NCBI GenBank assembly: GCA_902584805.1
Contig: CACIBE010000001.1
Location: forward strand, 124,001 to 188,000
DNA: 64,000 bases
From: an uncultured Alphaproteobacteria bacterium
GTDB lineage: Bacteria > Pseudomonadota > Alphaproteobacteria > HIMB59 > GCA-002718135
Direction of reading: 5' to 3'
Part shown: positions 30,206 to 39,130 of the stretch, piece by piece
How positions within the stretch are numbered: position 1 is the first letter of the stretch
Layout: each line of letters begins with the position of its first letter
The notes under the pieces: model-generated
The model's input: only the letters and a program-made list of their open reading frames with translations
The model's database searches: none
Told to the model about the DNA's origin: nothing
Position numbers and translations under genes: made by a program

Positions 30206-30636
30206 TTATCTTCTTTCCACTTTTGTAAAATCCATGAACTAGAATTTGATTTATTGTCACCACCTATACCCCAAAGTAACTGTATATTATTTTTTTCACA
30301 GAATATTGACTCTGGGGTTGTGCCATTATTTCTATCACCTCCATTTGCAAATTTAATAATTGATTTTGGATATTTATTTTTTACTTTTTTAAGACCATCG
30401 ATGCACGTCTTATCTCCGTCATCAAATTCTATAACATCAATAACATTTTTTAACTCATTCATAATTATAGTTCTTTCAATAAAAGGAAGAAATTCTTTAC
30501 CCTTCTTTTTTTGAAGCCATAAATCAGAATTTAGCAAAACTACAACTTCACCATGTTTAGCAGCTTCTTTAATTAATTTTATATGACCACTGTGAATTGG
30601 ATCAAAACCTCCACTGACAACAACTATTTCACGCAT
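30202..30636 (-). CDS. Cytidylyltransferase-like nucleotidyltransferase
   Basis: The 144-residue protein is a small HIGH-superfamily nucleotidyltransferase: VSGGFDPIHSGHIKLIKEA at the N terminus holds the HxGH nucleotide motif, and the remainder includes FANGGDRNNGTTPE. Relatives transfer CMP or AMP to a phosphorylated substrate (for example the HldE C-terminal domain or GlyceroP cytidylyltransferase). The substrate cannot be told. It overlaps the pyrE 3' end by eight bases on the same strand, and its own last four bases overlap convergent pdxH. Confidence 0.75.
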   Translation of the reverse strand: MREIVVVSGGFDPIHSGHIKLIKEAAKHGEVVVLLNSDLWLQKKKGKEFLPFIERTIIMNELKNVIDVIEFDDGDKTCIDGLKKVKNKYPKSIIKFANGGDRNNGTTPESIFCEKNNIQLLWGIGGDNKSNSSSWILQKWKEDN

Positions 30637-31264
30637 ACTTGTTTCTCCATTTTTCTGGATCCTCTAAAAATTCTTTTAAGTTTGAAACCTTATCTTCAGA
30701 ATATATTTTTTCACTTTCAATATAATTAATTATATCTTCCCAAGTACACAGTGAGTGCATATTTACATTTAATTTAAATAATTCTGATTCTTTGAAATTA
30801 AAAATATCATAATAAAATATTACAAATATATCTTTAACTTTTAATCCAGCTTCACGCATTGCTTTAATAAAAATTATTTTACTACCTCCATCAGTAGCTA
30901 GATCTTCAACTAAAAGAGCTTTTTGATTATTTTCAAATTCACCTTCAATTTGTTTGTTTTTTCCAAAACCTTTAGTTTTTTTTCTAATGTAAATCATTTG
31001 TTTATCTAATTTTTGAGAAATAAAAGCAGCATAGGGAATTCCAGCGGTCTCTCCACCAGCAATAATTTCTGCCTTAATATTATTTTTAGTTAAATAATCT
31101 ATGGCTTTATCAATTATAAAGTTTCTTTCTTTTGTAAAGGAAATAATTTTTCTACAATCCACATAAACAGGACTAGCTAAGCCTGATGTAAGAGTAAAAT
31201 ATTTATCAAATGAAAAATTAATAGACTTTATATCTACTAATATTTTAGCTATCTCTTTAGACAT
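30629..31264 (-). CDS. pyrE: Orotate phosphoribosyltransferase
   Basis: The 211-residue enzyme joins orotate and PRPP to make OMP in pyrimidine synthesis. It has the family start SINFSFDKYFTLTSGLASPVY, IAGGETAGIPYAAFIS and the PRPP motif ALLVEDLATDGGSK. It starts three bases after the universal stress gene and overlaps the next gene by eight bases. Confidence 0.93.
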   Translation of the reverse strand: MSKEIAKILVDIKSINFSFDKYFTLTSGLASPVYVDCRKIISFTKERNFIIDKAIDYLTKNNIKAEIIAGGETAGIPYAAFISQKLDKQMIYIRKKTKGFGKNKQIEGEFENNQKALLVEDLATDGGSKIIFIKAMREAGLKVKDIFVIFYYDIFNFKESELFKLNVNMHSLCTWEDIINYIESEKIYSEDKVSNLKEFLEDPEKWRNKYA

Positions 31265-31267
31265 TTT

Positions 31268-31741
31268 TTAAGTTATTTGTGCAATATGTTCAGATGATAA
31301 ATTTCCTGGCACAATCATTATCGGTATTCTGAGGTTTGTTATTTCATTACTCACTAGAGAAGTTATTATTGGACCTGGATTTTTACTATTTAGATCAGTA
31401 TTGGCAGCTAAAACAAGCACATTAATATTTTTTTCTTCATCTAATAATTGTTTTAACTCAGCTATAGTATCCCCTTCTCTTAAAGAGAGAGCAGGGTAGT
31501 CGCCTGTTCTTTCTTGGACAAATGAGGCAGCTTTTTTAAGAATTGTTTCTGCTTCTTCTCTAGCTTCCTCTTTCATAATGTCTGTAACACCCTTGGTTGT
31601 TAGTACATCCAAAGGCTCTATGAATGTTGCAATTATAATTTTTCTTCCCGTTTTTTTTGATCTTGCGCAAGCATATTCAAGAGCTGTATTCATTTCTTCT
31701 GAATTATCTGCAACAACTAGAATATATCTTTCATCACTCAT
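31268..31741 (-). CDS. Universal stress protein (UspA family)
   Basis: The 157-residue protein has a single Usp domain: ILVVADNSEEMNTALEYACA at the N terminus and a C-terminal NLRIPIMIVPG. The ATP-binding G-x2-G-x9-G-(S/T) motif of nucleotide-binding Usps is not clear, so it may be the non-binding type. It overlaps the TIGR02186 gene by four bases; the exporter-TIGR02186-Usp grouping is recurrent in alphaproteobacteria. Confidence 0.85.
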   Translation of the reverse strand: MSDERYILVVADNSEEMNTALEYACARSKKTGRKIIIATFIEPLDVLTTKGVTDIMKEEAREEAETILKKAASFVQERTGDYPALSLREGDTIAELKQLLDEEKNINVLVLAANTDLNSKNPGPIITSLVSNEITNLRIPIMIVPGNLSSEHIAQIT

Positions 31742-32502
31742 TTACTTCTCCTAAATAAAGTAGCAGCAATAAAACCTGAAAATATTGAAAAGATGATTAC
31801 AAAAACCCCGTATGTAGCAGCGTTTTCATTGGCAAAATCAAATATTTGACTTCCAATACCAGTTTTTTTTATAACTATATTTTTTTGATCAGAACTCATA
31901 ATTGTATTATTTCTTATATAGTAAATATCAACATTATAAATCCCTGGCATTGTATTTGTTGGAAAAAAAACGCTAGTTTGAAATAATTTATCTTTGATTT
32001 TTTTCATTTCAAAACTTTTATAAAATAATTGTTCTTTTTTTATTCTAACAAAATTTTCATTCCAATTATTTTGGTCATTTTTGAAAACAAAATTTTGATT
32101 AAAAGTCTTGTTATTTAAAATTTTTTCAAAAGTTAGATCCTTATTAATTAATATCGATTCAGGCAAGATTTCGTTAATTTCTTTAGATGAGGATAAAAAG
32201 AATAAAGATGGAATGTTACTATAGGTAACGTATTGATTATTTATCCATATTCCAAAATACCTCTCTTTTTTTTGTATTCTCATTTTTGACGGTGGACCTT
32301 TTATTGTCAAAAGTGTCTCATGATCATTTTTTAGTAATCCAAAAATAATAATTTCTTTTCCATTAAAATCTGTTTTTAATTCAATACTATCCTCAGATAA
32401 GTCAAAGTAAATTTCTTCAGCATGAAGAAAGTTATAAAAAAAAATTATAGTCAATAAAATTGTTAGATTAAAAACAAACTTTATATATAAATTTTTAATC
32501 AT
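31738..32502 (-). CDS. TIGR02186 family membrane-anchored periplasmic protein
   Basis: The 254-residue protein has an N-terminal signal/anchor (about 8-27), a periplasmic beta-rich region beginning EIYFDLSEDSIELKTDFNGKEIIIFGLL, and a C-terminal membrane segment near 228-248 followed by a short basic tail. This arrangement matches the TIGR02186 family, whose function is unknown. It is flanked by a TauE-type exporter unit and a Usp gene with four- and eight-base overlaps, which suggests that the products act together. Confidence 0.8.
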   Translation of the reverse strand: MIKNLYIKFVFNLTILLTIIFFYNFLHAEEIYFDLSEDSIELKTDFNGKEIIIFGLLKNDHETLLTIKGPPSKMRIQKKERYFGIWINNQYVTYSNIPSLFFLSSSKEINEILPESILINKDLTFEKILNNKTFNQNFVFKNDQNNWNENFVRIKKEQLFYKSFEMKKIKDKLFQTSVFFPTNTMPGIYNVDIYYIRNNTIMSSDQKNIVIKKTGIGSQIFDFANENAATYGVFVIIFSIFSGFIAATLFRRSK

Positions 32503-32902
32503 CTATTTTTGCCACTTCTAAAATATAAAATTCTAAATAAAATCCGATTAATGCAAAAATTGATACTAATAAAAAAGATGCTTTCTCAATCAATATATCA
32601 ACCACTAATATATCTTTTTGCATAAGCATATAAATTGGAATTACAGTTGATAAAATAATAATACTTAGTTTTGCAAATAAATCATTAAATAATATGTCTG
32701 TAAATATTTTATTAAGATTTTTTTTTATAAATACTCTGAAATTTGACCAAATATATATTTTGTTAAATGAATTTATAACAATTATTAGAATTAAAAAATA
32801 TTCAATATTCTTTAGATTAAAATCAATAGCTGTAAAAATAAAATATATGAAGAGACAAACTAAGATCAATAAATTAATTGCAAAATTTAATATTGAAATC
32901 AT
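32495..32902 (-). CDS. Uncharacterised small membrane protein
   Basis: I do not recognise a family. The 135-residue product is strongly hydrophobic with about four likely membrane segments (near residues 5-25, 33-48, 75-93 and 105-125). It begins at an ATG overlapping the stop of the TauE gene (ATGA) and overlaps the TIGR02186 gene by eight bases, so it is translated as part of the exporter operon. Lack of motifs and AT-driven Phe/Ile/Leu/Lys composition limit any call. Confidence 0.6.
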   Translation of the reverse strand: MISILNFAINLLILVCLFIYFIFTAIDFNLKNIEYFLILIIVINSFNKIYIWSNFRVFIKKNLNKIFTDILFNDLFAKLSIIILSTVIPIYMLMQKDILVVDILIEKASFLLVSIFALIGFYLEFYILEVAKIDD

Positions 32903-33813
32903 ATCATTACCAATGAAAATAAATCATTTGGCCTTAAAACTAGATCTGTAAAAATTTTACCACAAACACCCAGTACTAATATAGCCAAAATACCTCTTAA
33001 ATATTCTGCTTTTAATTTAGACCCAAAAATTACTCCAATTTGTGCACCAATTACTCCTCCAAATATCATTAGTGCAGACAGCACAATATCTACATTATAA
33101 TTTATGTAGGATTGAAAGAATGTTGCATTAGCGGTAACAAAAATGATTTGAAATAAAGATGTCCCAACTACTATATTTGTTGGCATTCCAAGTATGTATA
33201 CCATTGCAGGTATCATTATAAATCCTCCTCCAACTCCCATCATTGCGGACATTACTCCAACTGCGAATCCTATCAGTACAGGTGGTATTGCACTTATATA
33301 AAGTTTTGATCTATGAAAGCGAACTTTGAATGGAAGTCCGTGAAACCAAGAATGTTGATGCAGTTTTGTTCTTTTACTGTTTCTTGCTCTATACTGTTTT
33401 ATTGTTGTTCTAGCGCTTTCAAAAGCCATACTAAAACCAATAAAACCTAAAAAGAAAAGAAATAATAACTGAATAACTAAATCTATTTGCCCAAAGTTTT
33501 TTAGATAACTGAAAATATTTACACCAACTGTGGAACCAATTAAACCTCCTATTAAAAGGAATATACCCATCTTTATATCAACATTTCTTTTTCTCCAGTG
33601 AGCAATAAAACCTGAAACTGAAGTTGCTAAAACATGGGGAGCTTCAGAACCAACAGCTACAACCGGAGGAATACCTAAAAAAATTAATAGTGGTGTCATT
33701 AAAAATCCACCACCAACACCAAAAATTCCTGAAAGTATTCCTATACTCATACCAATAAAGATAATGAGAAAAATATTGACGTTCATTTCAGCTATTGGAA
33801 GGTAAATTGACAT
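32899..33813 (-). CDS. Sulfite exporter TauE/SafE family protein
   Basis: The 304-residue integral membrane protein has the two inverted TauE/SafE repeats, each with a glycine motif: GILSGIFGVGGGFLMTPLLI near residue 25 and VMSAMMGVGGGFIMIPAMV near 190, with about eight membrane segments and a basic cytoplasmic loop (about 135-165). The family exports sulfite, sulfoacetate or other small organic anions. It is the first gene of a five- or six-gene minus-strand unit ending with pyrE and a nucleotidyltransferase. Confidence 0.85.
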   Translation of the reverse strand: MSIYLPIAEMNVNIFLIIFIGMSIGILSGIFGVGGGFLMTPLLIFLGIPPVVAVGSEAPHVLATSVSGFIAHWRKRNVDIKMGIFLLIGGLIGSTVGVNIFSYLKNFGQIDLVIQLLFLFFLGFIGFSMAFESARTTIKQYRARNSKRTKLHQHSWFHGLPFKVRFHRSKLYISAIPPVLIGFAVGVMSAMMGVGGGFIMIPAMVYILGMPTNIVVGTSLFQIIFVTANATFFQSYINYNVDIVLSALMIFGGVIGAQIGVIFGSKLKAEYLRGILAILVLGVCGKIFTDLVLRPNDLFSLVMI

Positions 33814-33876
33814 GTTTTTTTATAAATTTTATATAATTATTACTTAATAAGTACAAATTATATTTATTTTAGAAAA

Positions 33877-34971
33877 TTATATTAAATTATTTAGTACTAT
33901 GATTCCGATATAACTTACAATTCCAACACAACAAGCTGCAGAAAAACCAACATAAAATGGTCTTATACCTAAGCTTTTTAAAGAAACTAAATTTGTACTT
34001 ATGCCAACAGCTGCCATAGCTATTGCTAAAGAATACTCAGCGATAGATTTAATAATATTGATGATTAATTGCCAGTTATTATTAGTTAATATTTCAAAAG
34101 CTAAATTATTATTTTGAATTCCATAATCTCCAATTGATCTTATAAGACCCATAAGAATAAAACCAATTATGAAAATTGGAAACATAGATATTAATGATGG
34201 TTTGCTATTGCTTTCACCAATATTATTTCTTAGGTAGATATAGCTTATTGTAGGAATGACGATTATCATACTGACATTTCTTACTAATTTTGTAATCGTT
34301 GCTATATCCATAGTTTTTGGTGAATTGAATTGTTCTGCATATATCAATCCAGCACCAGCAACTTGAGCTGTTTCATGTATAGAAGTTCCAAGAAATAATC
34401 CTGATGCTAAATCATCTCCACTGAAAAGATAATATGCCATAAATGGATAGAGGAACATTGCAATTATTCCAAATATTGTAATATTTGCTATGGCATAAGC
34501 AACTTCCTCTTTATCAGCATTAATTGCAGGACTAGTTGCTACAATTGCAGATGCTCCACAAATACTTGTTCCTACTGCAATTAATGATCCCATTTTTGAA
34601 GAAACATTTAATAACTTGCATAAATAATTTACAACCAAGATTGATATAATAATACAAGCAACAATTAGAGGTATTCCAACTATTCCAACTTTAAAAATAT
34701 CTAAAAGTCCTAGTCTAATACCAAGACATATTATTCCAAATCTTAGAATAAATTTTAAAGAAAACTTAATTCCTTCTAATAAAAAATTATTAATATGAAA
34801 TATATTTCCTATCAAAAGACCAAATATTATTGATAACATTATTGGTGATATTGGACTTTTTTTTAAATTTAAAATTTCTTTTCCGATAAAATCACTTAGG
34901 TATATGCCTGAATAAGCAATTACAAAACAAAAGATAATTCCTGGGAATATTTTATATATTGAGCTTACCAT
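33877..34971 (-). CDS. YeiH/UPF0324 family putative sulfate exporter
   Basis: The 364-residue protein is a YeiH-type membrane protein with about ten membrane segments. Typical blocks are LGIRLGLLDIFKVGIVGIP, GTSICGASAIVATSPAI and LGTSIHETAQVAGAGLIY. The family is annotated as a putative sulfate exporter, without firm proof of substrate. It lies between the TauE-type exporter unit and mobA-fdhD, all on the minus strand, which suggests a link to sulfur-compound handling near the formate module. Confidence 0.85.
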   Translation of the reverse strand: MVSSIYKIFPGIIFCFVIAYSGIYLSDFIGKEILNLKKSPISPIMLSIIFGLLIGNIFHINNFLLEGIKFSLKFILRFGIICLGIRLGLLDIFKVGIVGIPLIVACIIISILVVNYLCKLLNVSSKMGSLIAVGTSICGASAIVATSPAINADKEEVAYAIANITIFGIIAMFLYPFMAYYLFSGDDLASGLFLGTSIHETAQVAGAGLIYAEQFNSPKTMDIATITKLVRNVSMIIVIPTISYIYLRNNIGESNSKPSLISMFPIFIIGFILMGLIRSIGDYGIQNNNLAFEILTNNNWQLIINIIKSIAEYSLAIAMAAVGISTNLVSLKSLGIRPFYVGFSAACCVGIVSYIGIIVLNNLI

Positions 34972-35022
34972 TTAGAATATTCTTTATACAAAAAAAATAT
35001 TTTTTACATATTTATATTAAAG

Positions 35023-35625
35023 TTAGATATTTTTTGCAGTATTCCATTCTTCTTGAGTATTAACATTGAAAAAATTCTTTTCCTGACTTTTGTCGAATTC
35101 AACAAATTTATATTTGTGTTTTTTAACCCAAAACATAATTTTACTATTTTTTAATTTCAACTCATTTTCTAAACTAGTTATTAACGATATATGCCACATT
35201 GCTATTACAGGGTGATGTCTACTATTTGATCTTGCAATCAATATTTTTATATTTTCATCATATGCCTCTAAAAACTTATCTAAAAGATTATCGGGTAAAA
35301 ATGGGGTATCACTTGGAACAGTAAAAACCCATTCTTTGTTTATATAATTTTCTTTAGTCCACAACATAGATGTGTGAATCCCTGCTAAAGGTCCCACAAA
35401 ACCTTTGAATCTATCTTCAATTATTGGGTAATTAATTTTCTTAAAATTTTCTAAGTCGTTAGCATTTATTATTATTTCATTATTATATTTTTTAAGCTTG
35501 TTTATTATTTTGTCTAAGATTGTAACTCCATTTATTTTAGCAAAAGCTTTAAATCCACCTCCAAATCTTTTTGACTGACCTCCAGCAAGTATGGCAAACA
35601 AAATTTTTTTCTTATTTATGGTCAA
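35023..35625 (-). CDS. mobA: Molybdenum cofactor guanylyltransferase MobA
   Basis: The 200-residue enzyme attaches GMP to molybdopterin to form the guanine dinucleotide cofactor used by formate dehydrogenase. The nucleotide-binding N terminus ILAGGQSKRFGGGFKAF and PSDTPFLPDNLLDKF are diagnostic. It overlaps the 3' end of fdhD by 14 bases, so the two are co-expressed. Confidence 0.92.
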   Translation of the reverse strand: MTINKKKILFAILAGGQSKRFGGGFKAFAKINGVTILDKIINKLKKYNNEIIINANDLENFKKINYPIIEDRFKGFVGPLAGIHTSMLWTKENYINKEWVFTVPSDTPFLPDNLLDKFLEAYDENIKILIARSNSRHHPVIAMWHISLITSLENELKLKNSKIMFWVKKHKYKFVEFDKSQEKNFFNVNTQEEWNTAKNI

Positions 35626-36430
35626 TTCTATGTTCCCCAGAAAGTGCTAAATATTTTTTTCCTTTTGCTCGTCCAATAAGTGTTAAATTTGAGCCTCTCG
35701 CCAGCTCTACACCCCATGCTGTGAATCCTGATCTAGATATTAATATTGGAATACCCATTTTTATAGTTTTAATAACCATTTCACTAGTTAGTCTTCCTGT
35801 GGTGTAAAAGATTTTATTTGAAGAGCTAATTTTTTTTAAAAACATAAAACCAGCAATTTTATCTACAGCATTATGTCTCCCAACATCTTCCATATAAATC
35901 AATGGTTTATTATTATGAATAATGGCACAACCATGTATTGCTCCTGTTTCTAAATATAAGCTCGGTGTTAATGTAATTTTTTTTGAAATTTCATAAATCC
36001 ATTTATGTTTAATTTTTTTTTTGGATTTTAATTTAGATTTTTTAATTTCTGCATAGATATCCCCAAATACCGTACCTATTGCACAACCACTAGTTGTTAT
36101 TTTCTTTCTTAATTTATTTTCATAATTTGTTTTACGTTTTGTTCGTACAACAACCACACCTAAATCTTTATCAATTTCAACTTTTGTAATTATGTCATTT
36201 TTCTTAAGCATATTTTGATTTAATAAATACCCAACTGCAAGATATTTTGGATGATCACTAATAGACATTAGCGTTACTATCTCTTGAGTATTAAGAAAAA
36301 TTGTAAGAGCTTTTTCGTTAATAACTTTAGAAATTATTTTATTCCCTTTCTCATCAAAACCATTTAATTTTGTAATTAAGGATTTATTATTAATATCAGG
36401 TGAGACTAAATATTTCTCTTTTTTTGCCAT
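35612..36430 (-). CDS. fdhD: Formate dehydrogenase accessory sulfurtransferase FdhD
   Basis: The 272-residue protein passes sulfur to the metal cofactor of formate dehydrogenase. Blocks include the C-terminal GRHNAVDKIAG and FYTTGRLTSEMVIKT. The active-site loop reads TTSGCAIGTVFGD with a single Cys116; the second cysteine of the C-x2-C pair seen in E. coli is a glycine here, a variant that also occurs in other lineages. It is divergent from the permease-mobB-moeA unit and upstream of mobA. Confidence 0.9.
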   Translation of the reverse strand: MAKKEKYLVSPDINNKSLITKLNGFDEKGNKIISKVINEKALTIFLNTQEIVTLMSISDHPKYLAVGYLLNQNMLKKNDIITKVEIDKDLGVVVVRTKRKTNYENKLRKKITTSGCAIGTVFGDIYAEIKKSKLKSKKKIKHKWIYEISKKITLTPSLYLETGAIHGCAIIHNNKPLIYMEDVGRHNAVDKIAGFMFLKKISSSNKIFYTTGRLTSEMVIKTIKMGIPILISRSGFTAWGVELARGSNLTLIGRAKGKKYLALSGEHRIDHK

Positions 36431-36456
36431 ATGTTGTAATTAAACTAATAATTTAA

Positions 36457-37149
36457 ATGAACATATTAGAAATTTTCACAAATTCCATACTATTAATTAT
36501 TACTTTAGATAATGAGCTATGGGACATTATACTTTTATCATTATTTGTAAGTTTTACTGCCCTAATTATTGCATCATTATTAGGATTTATAGTAGGGTAT
36601 TATTTTGCAATTTATAATTTTTATTTCAAAAAAATTATTTTAATAATTATAAACTCATTGATGGGAATTCCTCCAGTTGTAGTTGGTTTAATTGTTTATT
36701 TTATTTTTGCATCAGGTGGACCTTTAGGTATCTTACAGCTTCTATACACACCCTCTGCGATGATTATTGCTCAAACTATAATAATTTTTCCAATAATTGC
36801 TTCATTATCTCATGAGATATTTTCTAAAAATTGGTTTGAATTTAAAGATCAGATAAGATCCTTAAATATTCCTTTTTGGGGTTCTGTAAAACTTTTATTT
36901 AACCATAGTTATTTTTTATTAATAACAACATTATTATCTGCTTTTGGAAGAGCCATTTCAGAAGTTGGTGCAGTTATGATTGTGGGTGGTAATATTGATC
37001 ATTATACACGAGTAATGACTACTGCTATATCGTTAGAAACTAGAATGGGAAATTTAGAATACGCTATGGCATTAGGTTTAGTTTTAATATCAATAACAAT
37101 AATTATTTACTCTCTTGTATATTTATTAAATAATAGATCGATTAAATGA
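36457..37149 (+). CDS. TupB-like tungstate/molybdate ABC transporter permease
   Basis: The 230-residue membrane protein matches the TupB type of tungstate permease: SLMGIPPVVVGLIVYFIFA, GPLGILQLLYTPSAMIIAQT and the signature AFGRAISEVGAVMIVGGNI followed by RVMTTAISLETRMGNLEYA. The EAA-like loop is in place for an ATPase partner. Neither the substrate-binding protein nor the ATPase is in the window. It overlaps mobB by four bases, so it belongs to the cofactor operon. Tungstate rather than molybdate is likely but not proven. Confidence 0.85.
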   Translation: MNILEIFTNSILLIITLDNELWDIILLSLFVSFTALIIASLLGFIVGYYFAIYNFYFKKIILIIINSLMGIPPVVVGLIVYFIFASGGPLGILQLLYTPSAMIIAQTIIIFPIIASLSHEIFSKNWFEFKDQIRSLNIPFWGSVKLLFNHSYFLLITTLLSAFGRAISEVGAVMIVGGNIDHYTRVMTTAISLETRMGNLEYAMALGLVLISITIIIYSLVYLLNNRSIK

Positions 37150-37628
37150 AAATAGTAGGAATTGTAGGCTGGAAGGACTCAGGGAAAACGACTATTGCAA
37201 CTAAAATTATTAATAAACTTAGCTCTACAAATTTTCGTGTTGCTTCAATTAAACATGCACATCACGAATTTGATATAGATCATGAGAATACAGATAGCTT
37301 TAAGCATAGATTAGCGGGATCTTCTCAAGTAATAGTAAGTTCATCGAAGCGATGGGTTAAAATATCAGAGCTCAACAATTCAAAAGAAAAAACTTTAGAT
37401 GAATTAATCAATCAACTTTCAGAAGTTGATATTGTAATAGTGGAGGGGTTTAAAAATGAAAATCACCCAAAAATTGAAATAATTAAAAATGATAATGATA
37501 ACTACTTATTCAGTAAAATTAAAAATATAAAAGCTATTATTACAAATAACAAACTTGAAACTAACTTGAAAATTTTTAAGAATGACGAAATTGATAATAT
37601 AGTTGATTTTATTTTGAAAGAATTTTAA
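37146..37628 (+). CDS. mobB: Molybdopterin-guanine dinucleotide biosynthesis protein MobB
   Basis: The 160-residue GTP-binding protein has the Walker A motif GWKDSGKTTI near residues 8-17, the IKHAHHEFDIDHENTDS block and VIVEGFKNENHPKIE. MobB assists MobA in making the dinucleotide cofactor. It overlaps the permease by four bases and moeA by one, so all three are coupled. Confidence 0.93.
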   Translation: MKIVGIVGWKDSGKTTIATKIINKLSSTNFRVASIKHAHHEFDIDHENTDSFKHRLAGSSQVIVSSSKRWVKISELNNSKEKTLDELINQLSEVDIVIVEGFKNENHPKIEIIKNDNDNYLFSKIKNIKAIITNNKLETNLKIFKNDEIDNIVDFILKEF

Positions 37629-38842
37629 TGAATAAATTACCTCTAACCAAAAAACAAATTGTTAATTTATTTAAAAAACAAAAGGTTGTAATTTTTAATT
37701 CTGAAAAAGTTAATTTAGAAAATTCTGAGGATAGATTTCTTTACGAAAATATAAAAAGTAAAATTAATTTACCTCCTTTTAATAATTCTGCTGTAGACGG
37801 TTATGCTATTTTAAAAGCAGATTTAAAAACAAAAAAAATTTTTTTTTGTAACAGACGAATAGCTGCTGGTGATAACAAAAATATAAAAGTAAAACCTGGT
37901 GAAGCAGTAAGAATTTTTACTGGCGCAAAAATGCCTACGAATTCATCAACTATAGTTATGCAGGAAAATACATACAAGAAAGGAAATAAAATTCATTTAA
38001 TTAAAATTCCAAAATTTGGAGATAATTATAGATTAAAGGGTGAAGATATAAAGAAAAACCAAAAAATATTGGAAAAGGGGTCTAAATTAAATCAACAAAA
38101 TATAAATTTAATTGCTGCTACTGGTATTAGTAAAATAAAAGTATTTAAAAAAATTAAAATTGGTTTCTTTACAAGTGGTAATGAATTACGAAAACCAACT
38201 AAATATTTAAAAAATTCTGAAATTAATAATTCAAATTATTATAGTTTAAATAATTTACTTGATAAGAATTTTATAGAAAAAAAATATTGTGGAAATCTCA
38301 AAGATAATTTTAAATCTATTAAAAATAAAATTTTTAATACTTCAAAAAAATTCAATGTAATAATAACTGCTGGTGGTGCATCTGTTGGTGATGAAGATCA
38401 TTTAATTAAAGTTTTATCTGAATTAGGTAAGGTATATTTTTGGAGAGCAGCAATAAAACCAGGAAGACCAATTGCAGTTGGAAAAATAAATAAGTGCTAC
38501 ATGATTTGCTTACCAGGTAATCCAGTTTCTGTTCAATTATTATATGCAATGTTAGTAAAACCATTAATAGAAAAACTATCTGGTGGAAATTTTAAGCTCC
38601 CATCTTCAAGTAAAATTACAGCAAATTTTTCTATGAAGAAAAAAACAAAAAGAATGGAGTGGTTACGTGTAAATAAAGAAACTATAAATAATAAAAATAT
38701 TGCAAATAAATTTCCTAAACAAGGTTCTGGTATGATTAGTTCTATATCCTATTCAGATGGTATAATTGAAATTGATGAAAATGTTTCTCAAATAAACAAT
38801 GGAGATATATTTGATTTTTATAATTATGAAAGTCTATTTTAA
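37628..38842 (+). CDS. moeA: Molybdopterin molybdenumtransferase MoeA
   Basis: The 404-residue enzyme inserts metal into molybdopterin. It shows LPPFNNSAVDGYAI, GEAVRIFTGAKMP, GEDIKKNQ, TSGNELRKP, TAGGASVGDEDHL and CLPGNPVSVQL, all family blocks. It follows mobB with a one-base overlap. It could handle tungstate as well as molybdate. Its last four bases overlap convergent tusA. Confidence 0.93.
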   Translation: MNKLPLTKKQIVNLFKKQKVVIFNSEKVNLENSEDRFLYENIKSKINLPPFNNSAVDGYAILKADLKTKKIFFCNRRIAAGDNKNIKVKPGEAVRIFTGAKMPTNSSTIVMQENTYKKGNKIHLIKIPKFGDNYRLKGEDIKKNQKILEKGSKLNQQNINLIAATGISKIKVFKKIKIGFFTSGNELRKPTKYLKNSEINNSNYYSLNNLLDKNFIEKKYCGNLKDNFKSIKNKIFNTSKKFNVIITAGGASVGDEDHLIKVLSELGKVYFWRAAIKPGRPIAVGKINKCYMICLPGNPVSVQLLYAMLVKPLIEKLSGGNFKLPSSSKITANFSMKKKTKRMEWLRVNKETINNKNIANKFPKQGSGMISSISYSDGIIEIDENVSQINNGDIFDFYNYESLF

Positions 38843-39090
38843 TTTTTAATTTTAAATCTATAACGAATTACAATTTTATCTTTTATTTTTTCACAACTTA
38901 AATATTCATAGTTAGACTGATCACAATAATGTTTAAAGTCTGCTTCAGCTAAAGGATCAGTTGCAATAATTTTAATAATTGTATCTTTGTTTAATTCTGA
39001 AGCAAGTTTTCTAGCTTTAAGCACTGGTATAGGACATTCTGTACCACTAGTATCAAGAACTAATTCTTCATTTTCAACTGAATCTTTCAT
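38839..39090 (-). CDS. tusA: TusA-family sulfurtransferase
   Basis: The 83-residue protein carries the TusA motif ECPIPVLKARK with catalytic Cys19. TusA-like proteins carry persulfide sulfur for tRNA thiolation and for molybdenum cofactor and formate dehydrogenase maturation. It is divergent from the formate dehydrogenase genes across a 40-base gap and surrounded by cofactor genes, which suggests that it feeds FdhD; that is inference. Confidence 0.88.
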   Translation of the reverse strand: MKDSVENEELVLDTSGTECPIPVLKARKLASELNKDTIIKIIATDPLAEADFKHYCDQSNYEYLSCEKIKDKIVIRYRFKIKN

Positions 39091-39130
39091 AGTTTTCTGA
39101 TACTTAATATATAGTATAATATTAATTGGA

